The notes beneath the pieces were generated by a model. That model was not told where the DNA came from. It was given only the letters and a program-made list of their open reading frames with translations, and did no database searches. The position numbers and the translations under genes are program-made. DNA of 64,000 bases, taken from assembly GCA_001695595.3 (NCBI GenBank), contig MBPM02000082.1:124001-188000 (forward strand), in the 5' to 3' direction. Source of the DNA: Plasmopara viticola. Taxonomy: Eukaryota; Oomycota; Peronosporomycetes; Peronosporales; Peronosporaceae. Positions 47,690 to 58,065 of the stretch are shown here, piece after piece (within the stretch, counting starts at the first letter, position 1; the number at the start of each line of letters is the position of its first letter).

Positions 47690-50600
47690 GAAACTTCATC
47701 TAATATAAAGCCCTATTACGATCCGTTTTTTGAAGGGCCGCAAAGGTCTAATTTCAAAGCTCGATCAAATTATTTTCATAAGACTTCAGCTGCTCGTTCG
47801 GGCCAACGCAAAGGGCGTAGAGAAGATATCTTTCTTCTGATGAAAGATTCCGTTTCCCAGTACGTCCACGTACCGACTTCTTGCGATATCCGCATTTTTA
47901 GCCAAGACATTGCTTAGATCTGGACCAGCTGTACGTGAGTTGGAGGAGCTGTTAAGACTTCGCTCGCCTTCACCGTCTGCACTCGCACGTTCCGGTGCTT
48001 TTTATCCTGTGCTAAAATTCATTTTTGCGGCATAAAATCACAGGCAATTGTCGTTTGAAAATTTGCGTTTTCCCAAAGTTCGTTCACCAGACTACCGCCC
48101 AGACTAATAAGGTCTCTTACTTCATCGTGGCGGTGCATCCTTTAGTCTCTCTTATTCGGTGGTCCACTGGCACCTTTAACTTTGGACGATGAGGATTTTC
48201 ACGCGCGCTCCGGTTTACACTCTCCTGATTTTCGACCTCTTGGGACGCAAAGAAGCCTGAAGCTAACAAAAATACCGTCAACTAGTTCTAATTACTAGGG
48301 ATCACGTCAAAAAGGTTTAACACTTGTATTGGCCATTTGAAAGCTTTCGTACGAGAAGAGAGAGAAGGATATGCCTTGCAGGGGCAAGTTAGTGACGTAA
48401 GATTCTCTAGTTAGTAAGATTACGATATAAGGTAGGAGAAAAAGATACGGCCAAAGACGTCAGATTTGGTATATCTTAAGGTAAGTCCAACACCAACGTA
48501 GTGGGTCAGGATAGTCAGGCACCAACGAAAGTCGACGGCCCATGTGAGATCTTTGACGAAAAACGAAGGATCTTCTAAATGAAAACTTCCCGGTCGATAC
48601 AGGCCATCGTGCTGAGTAGTATGCTCAACTGCTTTGTGTGCCACAAAAGGCCAGGCATCCTTAAACATCGCTTCGCGCAAAAACAGCCATTGTCCCAGCA
48701 CGACCTTGCGGCAGCTATGCGTGTGACTTTACTTAAAGCCAAAACAATACGAAAATTTTACTCATTATTGTAAGAAGGTAACCTGAATTGAAGACCTCTT
48801 TGGTAATTTGCAGCAGTAGTTTCTCACACATCAATATGAGAATGTTCGTCTGTGTTTGTGGACATTCTTTCAGGCGGAAAAGGTAGGAAAATGGTCATTG
48901 GAGCCAGGGACTATAAAGTGGCCAGTGAATATGACCCTTTGCCTCGTAAATGGAAAGGATGCAGACCTGTTCCGAAAATAGGTATTTGCTAATGCTTCGA
49001 TTTTGATAATAATTGAATATTTTATATTGAAATGTGTCGGGCCAAGGTCGTCAACTTGTTCAGATCTAAACATCCATTGGCCAGGCGGCTATGTGATATA
49101 CAATGAAGAGATGCCAACACCTTCTAGGCGCGGGGCGAAGCAAGCTCTGTCGAGCGCACAGAAAAAGTTGAGCCTTGCTTCAATGGATCCGAGCTCATCA
49201 GCAACGATCGTGCGCGCAAGCCTGCTTCCAAATGCGGCAGCAATTTCAACAGATTTTAGATCGCGATGAACAAGCCTTATCAAGCCAGGGGCGTCAAACA
49301 AATACGTTGCAACGCAACTGTTGAAGGATATTTGCCACATCCTGAGGCTCTTTGCATGATGATATCAATAACTATACTTGGACGGAAGAAACCAAGGGAC
49401 TTGAATGTAAAACTTCTCGAGTTTGATAGCGCCATGCGCTGTTTGGTAGGTCTCGGGCAAAAAATACGAAACTTGACACTGAAATGCCATGAACTTGATT
49501 TAAGTGCCATTTGCTTTGCGCCTGGCGTAGACTTGATGAGTCATTGACCGATATCAAAAACGCTTTTGGTGCGGATAGTCAATGCACTGATAATGGAATG
49601 ACAGAGATGAACACCAATGGTGACGAGAACAAGGTGTCAAAGCGATGCTTTTCAGTGAAACGTGTGCGCAAGCTTTACCTTTAGGCTAATTAAAAAGTCT
49701 TTTAGGATTTTAGAAGATGATGTACAAAATATTAAGCCATGGGCATCGATCAAATACGTTTAGCGCTCGCAGTCTAAAGGTATGTCAAGCGCTATTTGGT
49801 TGGTCTTACAGCTAAATACGATGTGTGACGCAGAAATGACATGAACCGATGTTGGATGCCATTTGTTATAAACCTTACGCGAATTTGATGTGTTTTGAGC
49901 CACTTCAGCTAGAAAGCAGAAGCACTATTGGCGTGGACGGTCTATGTATTCAACAGTCAAGTGACAGACATGAGCTAATGGTGACGAGTTTAGGTGGCCC
50001 TGCGGTAAGACAGAATGGAAAAACTTAGATGGAGCGGCATATAAGCAACTAGAATGTGACTTTACAAGCCAGCATTTGCTGCTTTCCTATCGATGTACGT
50101 GGATTGGCACGTTATACATTGAGTAATCATGTGTTTGCTGTTTATATGCTCGGCTATATCCGATCGAAATTTCAGCATTTGCACGCTGACTCAATACGAA
50201 AGGCTACCGTTTGCTGTATGTCCTGCGGGATATAGTCCATCAGTGGCCGAGGCATTTAAGTCGCTGCCTTTTTGGTGCGTCTAAAGCTAAGCATATTTGT
50301 CAGGTTAGGAATGGACATTTGCGTGTCGGTACAATAGTGCCGACACAACAAGTCTCTTTTGGTAGCGTCAATCTACTAAGGAGAACCAGCAGCACAAAAT
50401 TTTTACTGTATAGCGCAGGATGCCATGTACCGATTTGGGGGTCTAAAGTAGACGACAAAATCTAAAACGCTCATTTTTTTCGAATTAGAGACCGGTAGGA
50501 TTTAAAGGCACGACAAACCTCGTTCTTATCCCACAAGTAAAGTTTTTGCCTGGGCTGGGCGATATGTATAATCCCGAAGCTGATCAAGTCTACAAGCTCA

Positions 50601-51975
50601 ACAGCAGCGCGAAGTGGTATTCATTCGACCTTAAAAAAAGTTCAGCTTCTCGCTTTCGTTCGTCTAGAAGGCACGAAGACGGCACTATGCACTCAGAATA
50701 GATTCGTGATTCAAAAGGAGTCTATTATATCTGTTAAATAATACTAAAATCTGGTCTGATGAGATTCTTTCACCTGAAAAAGGTGAGCATCATGAAATTG
50801 ACTTAACTTTTACCGCGTAGCACGGTAGCAGTATAAATTTAAGAAGAAGTCTGACGTCTTGAACGTGACCTTCCGTCAAACCGCAAGGAGGAAGGAATTT
50901 GAGCAAGCAAGGCTTTCATTCCACACCGACCTTCTGTGGCAGAAAGCTTCATGGCAAGTGAAGGCATCGCGAACGGTTATGACAAGCTAAATTTGGCCTT
51001 TATTCCGGCACTTGTGCGATTATAAATAACAAACTGATTAGATTTACAGACTAGGATTGTTTCCGAATTACGTCGGTACATACGCCCGCAGACGCGTTCG
51101 ATAGCTTCAAATCATGACCAACTACTGCCAGAGCGAGGCACACGGAGTGCTAACCGTGGTCAATGCTACGTCACTCTTCCATGAGAGAAGCTATTAATGT
51201 ACATTACTTGAGTCTAGTGAGCTGTACATTAAACACCTCATTTCTTTATATCTTTAGCTCGTATTATTCGTGCCAAATTTACAAATACTTTCTCAACAAT
51301 CCCTATTATGATCATGTCATACCATAAAGAGATTACATTTAATTAGATTGTTGGCGAACCAATCTATCGCATCAATATTTAACGAAGAAAGACAACGACG
51401 ATGGGTAAGTGACCTGTTGCAAATCGTTGATCTCACCAGCGTAAACCGCATGTAAGGCTGGCTACATATGTGCGCAATGACTGGTTATAATCTGAGAGTC
51501 TTGGAGGAGGGACTCAAGCTGCAAAGCGTGTTCTATACGCACGGTCATCTTACTGACGTATGAGTGGTGTATATATAGTTATTAACATTGGCTTCGGTGA
51601 TGAGTCTAACCGCTCTTTGTGCATCAAAATTTGATCTAATCTTCCATAAAATTCCCGATCTAATAGTGCAACGGCAACCATCTACCTATACTTCTGATCC
51701 GGGTCTATGTCACTCCAACTTACTTAATTGAGGTGGGTTTTCTGGGTACTTACAAATCATAGCAGAACAGATTACGGAAGTCTTTCACCTGCTAGGTGAA
51801 CCAGATGTAGGATTTGAAAAGCATTAAAAGTCTACAAGAAAGCGTAGGGTTCAATCGACCCATCAAGCAGCCCAGAACCTAGTTATGGGCACGAAGTGCC
51901 ACAACCTCTCTCAGCCCAGAACCCGGTTCATTAAGAAAGTGATAGATGTCAAATCAATACTATTGTAACCATCTG
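47690..51975. repeat. U-repeat (copy 6)
   Basis: Colinear with 58,290-62,230 over about 4 kb. Landmarks in order: 'ccctattacgatccgttt' (47,710; 58,328), the RKLR-head block (47,850-48,200; 58,500-58,830), 'ccagcacgaccttgcggcagct' (48,695; 59,371), the kinase-like minus-strand block (48,870-49,560; 59,540-60,200), its weaker second copy (49,680-49,800; 60,440-60,560), the terminal section (50,220-51,000; 60,940-61,600) and 'caacgacgatgg-gaagtgacctgttgcaaa' (51,390; 61,950). The hAT insertion follows at 51,980. No intact gene is supported. Confidence 0.65.
48870..49560 (-). pseudogene. Possible protein-kinase catalytic-loop relic
   Basis: Minus-strand reading gives LVHRDLKS (49,251-49,274), identical to the catalytic loop of tyrosine-kinase-like Ser/Thr kinases. 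RLARTIV then falls where KLTDFGV would lie, at the same spacing from HRDLKS. After a longer gap, GVGISSLYIT resembles the GVGTSLWMAP segment of such kinases. DFG itself is not present, the upstream lysine and glycine-loop region cannot be seen, and frames break on both sides. Sister copies have NRDLKYSKIAAAF (59.9 kb), HHFWKASKI (27.2 kb) and HYLQKSSKI (22.9 kb). If real, the family is an old decayed kinase; chance similarity is not excluded. Confidence 0.35.
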
Positions 51976-52150
51976 ATACTAGAGATGGGGACGTCAGCTC
52001 AACGTTAAAAACGTTAAGCCGGTATCCGTTGACGTATTGCAAACGTTTTGAGACGTCCCGGCAACATTAATGTATAGTACACCACACGAGCAGTTTTGAA
52101 CGGCTGAGATTGCAGGATAGAAGAAAGAGCCTACAACGCATCGTCCCCAG

Positions 52151-54482
52151 ATGGAGCTTCCACCATCGAATGATCCTACGCCGCCGCCCCTGTTTAAGAT
52201 GCGCCGTATTAAGAAGGACGATTACTGGTCGTTCATCCGACTTGTAGCTCCAAACGCACAGCTACCACCGGGAAAGAAGGCGTGGGAATCGTCTGATACA
52301 AACTTGGCTTATTATCTGAAGTGCAAAAGCTCTTTCAGCTTTAAATCAGGAAGTAACGCCAGCATTCGAAAGCACATGAATGAGAAACATCCACAAGATA
52401 TCAGCAGAGCTGGGCGTGAACAGGCATCCAAGCGAGTGGCGATCGCACTTCATGCAACGCGAAAATCTGATGCAATGATGTTTTCTCCGAGAAAGAGAAC
52501 AAGAAAGATCGATCCAGCTGACGAAGAGATGGCCACAAGAGCTTTTCATTGATTGGATTGCCAAACGACTGCGCCCACTAAGTGTTGCCGACGACAAGGA
52601 GCTTCGTGTTTTCTTGACGTTGATTCAGACGATGAGAGGTCTGTACGAGCTACCCTCTCGCCGCACTATAACTGAAAAAATGCAAAATCACTGTCAGTTC
52701 AAGCGATCGCTGGTAAAGACGCAGATTGCTGAAGATGCAGACTTCTATTCTCTCACATCTGACATGTGGACATCTCGAGCAACAGATAGCTATATTTCGC
52801 TAACTATTCATTTTGTGAATTCCAATTTTGAGATGATGACGTACACTTTGGATGTTATGAGCTTTCGTGGGAAGCACACTGGCATCATGCGAAAGTGGGG
52901 TCTAGATGTTTCTCGCGTTACCAAAATGGTACGTGATAACGGGTCGAACATTGTCAGTGCGTGTGATGCGCTAGGTGTGCAGCACTTCGGATGCGTGGCG
53001 CATACGCTACATTTGATTGTATCAGGAGCTCTCTCAAAAACAAGTGTCGAAGTGACAAATGTGGAAGAGGATAATGACGGGAACGAGGAAGGTAGGGAGG
53101 AGGTTGAAAATATTGCTGACATTGAAGATGAGGAGGAGCAGTGGATTGAGGACCCTGCAATTGAACTGGAAGCTATTGCGTTCTTGGAGCAAGAACTGGT
53201 AGAGATTGAATCCCAAACGATTGCAAGTTCGATAGACAACGTTTCGCATGAATCTGAGCCACTGGACGTTAATGCTGATGACACGCTGGATGGAGGTCTT
53301 CTTGATGGTTGTCTTAGTGTGCGGACAACAACTTCAATTCTAAACGCTATGAAGCAAGCCATGAGTGAAACAAGAATGCATGTTTCTAGCTTTCGCAAAA
53401 TTGTTCACTACTTCAACAAAAGTTCTAAAGGAAAAGACAAGTTGAAGTCGCTACAAAATGTGGCCGTACCTCTTACCGTTATTTCAGATGTAGCCACCCG
53501 CTGGAATAGCACGCATCACATGATTCAACGCCTTCTGCAACTTCGTCCTAGTATCCAATCATTCATGGAGTTTATATTGACAGCGAAAGGCAAAGAAGAG
53601 TTCAGCGACGCAAGTATTGTGAGGCCCACTGGAGAAATGTGGTTTAGCATCCAATGCCTCGACAAGCTTTTCGTGGTTTTTGAGCTGGTAACCAAGACAC
53701 TATCAGGTGGAACATACCCCACTGCTACGTTGATATAACCATGTATACGCCTTCTTGAAAAGCGACTATTAAAGCAGAGGATATTTGCCAAAATATCGCC
53801 TGCTCACGCTGGAGAATATTACTATAGCTCGGTGCTGGAACGCATGCATCTCGTCCGTCGGTTTTTCTTGTTTTTGCTCCGAAAAAGATTCAAGCAATTA
53901 CCTTTGGATGTGAAATATTGCTGCTTGCTTGATCCTCAATTCGTGCATGGTGAGTCACTGAACGCAACAGAAAAAATAGAAGGGAGGGAGTTCTTGGTGA
54001 GCGAGGCAATGCGCTCTGCTGGTGCTAATGCCGTCGATGATATCTACAGCACGTGCTCCGATGAGGATAGCGATGAAGAAGAAAACTTCATAAATGATCT
54101 CCTTGGACGCAAGCGAAGATCGCCTCATCCTCAAGTGCAAAACGGGTTGTCGCTTCGTGCAAAAGTAGAAGCAGAGGTGAATCGATACTACGATAGATCC
54201 CATCAAAAGGCACAAGAAAATACGTGCCAGAAGCAGAAGTCGAAAACACAGAAACTTGACGATGGTCTCAAGTGGTGGCGCGAAAATGGCAGTGATTTTC
54301 CGCTCTTAGCTCCTATTGCGAGGAAATATTTTGGCATGGTAGCTACATCAGTACCTTCAGAGCGCTGCTTCTCGTGGGCAGGAAACATTATTACAGCACG
54401 GCGTAATAGGTTGTCTTCTTCTAACCTAAGAGATCTCATTTTACTTTACAGCAATACGATTGGCGAGGAACCAGAGGAGTAG
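52151..54482 (+). pseudogene. hAT transposase, broken by two frame changes
   Basis: DNA transposase of the hAT superfamily. N-terminal BED-type finger region (about residues 20-80, ... RKHMNEKHP) with the first Cys apparently replaced by Tyr (YLKC). The first segment stops at 52,552 and the reading shifts frame (about 52,540) into a 374-codon segment with EDADFYSLTSDMW, RDNGSNIVSACDALG, GCVAHTLHLIVSGAL and DVATRWNSTHHMIQRL, typical of the RNase H-fold catalytic region. An acidic stretch lies at about 53,060-53,160. A second stop/frame change near 53,738 precedes the C-terminal dimerisation domain (53,832-54,482; YFGMVATSVPSERCFSWAG ... RNRLSSSNLRDLILL). Probably inactive, though only lightly damaged. 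Confidence 0.92.
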
Positions 54483-54628
54483 CTGAAGGGTAGAAACGTG
54501 CTAAAGAGTTACATGTTGTAAATAAACTTTTTGCACAACTCACATCACCTTTAATGTGCCAGCAGCCGACTTGTCTTAAAAACTCTTCTCCCGTCCGTTC
54601 TTATGTTTGTGCAGCTTGAACATGGTAT

Positions 54629-54960
54629 TGTATTGTATTGTATTGTATTACGTTATCGCGTTGCCAAGTTATGCACGTGTTAGGCTCAGTCTAGCTAGTC
54701 CACGGCATAGAGTGGTATCCGCATACGTCGAGTCTCGTTCGGCGGGCAGTGCAGCCAGCACCGAGGTCGTGAGGGTCTTCCAATATTTTGTTCAACTCTG
54801 ACTTGGTAAGAGCCCAGGTGGCGCCCAGTGCTGGAGACCGTCGCGTCGAGGGTGAGACTCGTTAGAGACCTGCAGATGCCCGAGAGCACCTGCCCGAAGC
54901 GCGTGAGCATTCAAGCCCCTCGCTTGGAAGGAGGGCGTCACCCCAACCTTTTCCGAAGCA
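54629..54960 (-). mobile_element. LINE-derived short element, copy 3 (nested in hAT)
   Basis: 332 bp, minus orientation, (TTGTA)n tail on the left, ending CCTTTTCCGAAGCA on the right. A perfect 13-bp duplication TTGAACATGGTAT flanks it (54,616-54,628 and 54,961-54,973). It shares the two internal deletion junctions of copies 1 and 2. It was inserted after the hAT element was in place or while it was part of the same family member. Confidence 0.9.
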
Positions 54961-55304
54961 TTGAACATGGTATGGTTTTAAACCATTGGTTTGATAGGTT
55001 ACAGTGTCTTTCCGAGACGTCAAACAACGTCTAAAAAAACGTGAACGGGAACCCTGGACGGGAACGGGAACTACATTTTTTTTACGTTAACACCGTTTAC
55101 GTCCCCATCACTATCTGATACACTGCCAATAGCTCAATGATAAGACCAGATTTGCGGTACGCTTGCATTTGTTGCTTGTAGTCAGGCCAAAATTCTTTTC
55201 AGAGTCAGCCCGACTGAGCAGATCAGGTTTATGGCTCTCGAACTGATTCTTCCCAGTCGACACGCAAATGGAAACTAAAAATGCACTTTACTAGCACTAG
55301 CCTT

Positions 55305-55319
55305 TCATTCTTCATTTGG
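55305..55319 (+). promoter_or_regulatory. Oomycete initiator-like element of effector D
   Basis: TCATTCTTCATTTGG closely fits the oomycete Inr (TCATTYYNCAWTTT). It ends 15 bp before the ATG at 55,335, the same spacing as in B. Confidence 0.6.
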
Positions 55320-55334
55320 CCAGCAAGTTATCAA

Positions 55335-56561
55335 ATGCGTCTTTGCAATTTTGCTTCAACTCTCGTACCAGTGCTCGTGTTTACCGCAAAAGCCGACGCT
55401 TCGGCGAATGCGACAACGTCCCCCACACTCTCAGGGACAACATCGTCTACTGGAGATCGATCTGGAACCCTCATCTCGAAACTCCCAAATGCAAGAGACG
55501 AAGAAAGGGTTGGTGGTATCAAAGATCTCGGCTGGGGGGATGTAGTTACCGAAATACTAACTAAACATCCAACGGCGTTGCATGAGCAAGAGTTCACCTC
55601 TTTGACCGAGCTCAAAGATACTTGGTGGAGGGCAGATAGGGCGGATCCACACTTTGTTTACGCCAAGCTGGAGCTTGATAAGCTCGACGAGAGCATTTTG
55701 TCGGATTTCCGGTTTCATGCTTGGGTCAAGCACGTTCATAATTATAACCTGGCGCATCCGAAGGACCAAGTGTCGATTTTCAGACAGTTGCTCGAGCAAT
55801 ACGGTGATTATAAATTGTCGATGATGCTGGAAGAGGCAACGAAAGAGGATAGCCCATTACTTCGAGCTATCGGCACGAAACTGCAGAGTGAGCTCATGTC
55901 GTATTGGAAAAACGAAAATGTTAGCCCAAAGCAACTCTATAAGATGCTTCAACCTGACAAGCTCAAGCCGAGCTTGCTTAGCGACCGTAAGTCCGAGTTC
56001 TGGAAACTTTATTACAGCAAGGTCATGCCGGGTGAGTCAATGGAGGAGTTTGATCAGCTCTTCAAAACGTTCAGTGAAAAGGAATTAGCCTCGCTACTAA
56101 TTTCGGCAACCCGGTCAAAGAGTTTGCGTGCAAGAGAAATGCTATACCGATTAGCCAACGTCTGGTACAATAAAGGTATGAAGCCGGAGTTTGTATTCGA
56201 GCAGCTAATGCTTGACAGACACCCAATTGCATTTTTCGATCACGTCGAGGTATATATATGGATGGTTTACGCAGAAGTATATAATAATCGGCATACAGAG
56301 GCCGTCACTCTTAACCAGATGCTCGAGACCTACTACAGCGAATACGGGATTGGGGTGATTATCGAAACAACAACGACCGCCCATGGAAAGGCCTACGCAA
56401 AAGCACTGGAAGACGAGCGGGAGAAAAAGTTGCTTCTATCGGCAATTGAATCTGAAAACGAGCGGAAGGAAAAGTTGCCTCATCCGGCAATTGAATCTGA
56501 AAACGAGCGGAAGGAAAAGGTGCCTCATCCGGCAACTGTATCGGAATCGCTGCATTCTTAG
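55335..56561 (+). CDS. Secreted dEER/WY-module effector D with repeat tail
   Basis: 408 residues from the MRL start; an in-frame ATG at 55,281 is upstream of the initiator element and is not used here. Signal peptide about 1-20 (MRLCNFASTLVPVLVFTAKA), RSGTL (42-46) at the RxLR position, DEER 55-58. Three W-rich modules as in B (DTWWRADRA ... FHAWVKHVHNYN; MSYWKNENVSPKQLY ... SEFWKLYYSKV; ANVWYNKGMKPEFVF ... VYIWMVYAEVY). The last 48 residues are a tail of about three 15-residue repeats (core ENERKEKLPHPAIES), highly charged, absent from A-C. Upstream is the hAT element; downstream is a fragment of the unknown gene. Predicted host-translocated effector by family; target unknown. Confidence 0.88.
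   Translation: MRLCNFASTLVPVLVFTAKADASANATTSPTLSGTTSSTGDRSGTLISKLPNARDEERVGGIKDLGWGDVVTEILTKHPTALHEQEFTSLTELKDTWWRADRADPHFVYAKLELDKLDESILSDFRFHAWVKHVHNYNLAHPKDQVSIFRQLLEQYGDYKLSMMLEEATKEDSPLLRAIGTKLQSELMSYWKNENVSPKQLYKMLQPDKLKPSLLSDRKSEFWKLYYSKVMPGESMEEFDQLFKTFSEKELASLLISATRSKSLRAREMLYRLANVWYNKGMKPEFVFEQLMLDRHPIAFFDHVEVYIWMVYAEVYNNRHTEAVTLNQMLETYYSEYGIGVIIETTTTAHGKAYAKALEDEREKKLLLSAIESENERKEKLPHPAIESENERKEKVPHPATVSESLHS
56418..56552 (+). repeat. 45-bp tandem repeat in effector D 3' end
   Basis: Three units (56,418-56,462, 56,463-56,507, 56,508-56,552), in frame. Units 1 and 2 differ at a few positions; units 2 and 3 are nearly identical in their first half. The unit is derived from sequence that is 3' untranslated in effector B. 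Confidence 0.88.
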
Positions 56562-56639
56562 CATTGTAAGTCACGAAAAGAATAATGATTCGATAAATAA
56601 AGTGGTTTGACATGCCTCAGGACATCGTTTACCAACAGA

Positions 56640-57385
56640 ATTCCTTTCGCACCGCCTTCATCAAAGAACTTGGCCGTTTTAGTAAAACTACGGAGCCGCC
56701 CCACACTCCATATCGTACCCTTCCAAGTTGATACTGCTCACACTCTTTTTGATCGTGCGTGTATGCGTCTATCTCGTCTTGCGTCCAAGACTTTTCCTCT
56801 CGCCATCCTCTTGCTCAAGCCCATGCTTTTGTTCCGTGCGTGCTATTTTTTTCAATCTTGTACGACGAAATTCACGTATCGTTTACTCAATAGGAATGCA
56901 TCTTGATACTTGCGTCCACTATGCAGCTTGCTTTTTGTACGTATCGCCGTTCGTCTTGGCGGCCATTCGTTTCGACACGTTTGAATTGTCTTTGATGCGG
57001 TCAATTAGATAAACCCACCACGAATTCTTCAAGCGCGCATGCTAGCAGTTGGCCGATCTCGAACACCTTCCAGTGGATTCTTAACCTCGTTTGCTCCTTC
57101 GAGCATAACCGACAACGCCTTCTTCCGCTTTTGCTGTGGATCAAGGCAACTTTGTAGATACTTTTGTGCGTAATCTTCCCGGTGTTTCCGCACTTTTTGC
57201 TTTTCGTGTGCTAGAGCCACCATTTGCCGAAGAGTTATTGAGTCGTACACTCTTTGAACAGTAAATAGGTTTGTTACCATCATCTTTAGATTCTTCAAAT
57301 TATGAATGCCAAGTCTCTTGAGGTTTGCATGACAAGCAACGGGACCGATCTCGTGAAGTCGCTTCGGGTTAGTCAACGCATCCAT
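56640..57385 (-). pseudogene. Decayed gene of unknown function, copy 3 (5' part)
   Basis: Minus-strand open stretch 57,385-57,029 gives the best view of the gene's 5' end: MDALTNPKRLHEIGPVACHA, then HNLKNLKMMVTNLF and AHEKQKVRKHREDYAQKYLQ, corresponding to 35,050-35,250. Sequence at 56,640-56,900 matches the KSLGRKTRMTHTRT region of copies 1 and 2, but 56,900-57,030 is shortened. The remainder of the gene is absent, so this is a 3'-truncated duplicate beside effector D. Confidence 0.5.
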
Positions 57386-57739
57386 GGAAGCACTTCAGCG
57401 GCTTTTTTGGAATAATCCACCGGACTTTCGCATTCAGCCCAAGTCAACGTAGCGCTTCTTGCACATGCATTCCCTGCAGCTCATTTTATAAATCACAACA
57501 CCTTTTGCGCAGACGCTTTGCCGCCACTTGAGCTGAATCCGTACTGCCATTCGTACTCGCATTTACAGAGAGACACGCTCGGCGTTAGACTGGGCTACAT
57601 CAAACAGAAGTTATTTTGGGGTAAAGATACATAAATTAGCGGAGTAATATTTGGGGATGCCCGTTTAACCAATCAGAAGCCATATAAGCCAACACTTTTG
57701 AGAATATGGTATATTTGATGTAGTATACAAAAAGACGGA

Positions 57740-58065
57740 TAATAATGTGACCAAGCTTGACAAAGTCAATGTTACACAAAAACATATGGACGAAGCCAGT
57801 GAACATTTTGACTTAATATTGAAAGCAAGTTCATTCGAACTGGCATTCAGCGCTGGGCATGGATTAGATAAGTATACGACTAAAATTAAGTGCGGGCTGC
57901 CGATAATTGTTATGAAAAGAGGACAAATAAAGACAAAAGACAAAAAGAATCATTCGGTCCTACACTGTACTCGAGAAAAACGAGTACGATTGTAGTTTAT
58001 GTGGTAAACGTGGTCATAATTGTAGTTTGTGTCCAAATGGAGCTACGATGATACAGCATTAATTG
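57740..58065 (+). pseudogene. Zinc-knuckle transposase-like fragment
   Basis: An 82-codon open stretch (57,747-57,995; LDKVNVTQKHMDEASEHFD ... KCGLPIIVMKRGQIKTKDKK) changes frame near 57,970 into CSLCGKRGHNCSLC (about 57,984-58,025), a complete C-x2-C-x4-H-x4-C knuckle. A basic RGxxKTK linker followed by this knuckle is the C-terminal arrangement of MULE transposases, so it may be a third MULE lineage. The inverted U-repeat fragment at 44,200 lacks this segment after 'gacggataataatg', consistent with an insertion. Confidence 0.4.

Larger units (their letters stand above)
51980..55113 (+). mobile_element. hAT transposon, full length, with nested insertion
   Basis: 3134-bp element. Ends: TAGAGATGGGGACGT at left and, as reverse complement, TAGTGATGGGGACGT at right, 14 of 15 identical. 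A perfect 8-bp target duplication TCTGATAC flanks it (51,972-51,979 and 55,114-55,121), as expected for hAT. It carries one transposase gene (broken) and a 332-bp LINE-derived insertion near its 3' end. The perfect duplication suggests a fairly recent insertion compared with the surrounding relics. Confidence 0.93.

Noticed and set aside
49003..49547. Plus-strand ORFs across the kinase-like block
   Set aside because: No similarity to any family and poor conservation between copies; the minus-strand reading has the only recognisable motif.
52808..53398. 196-codon minus-strand ORF inside the hAT transposase
   Set aside because: Antisense shadow of the transposase acidic region (Ser/Thr-rich mirror of Asp/Glu codons).
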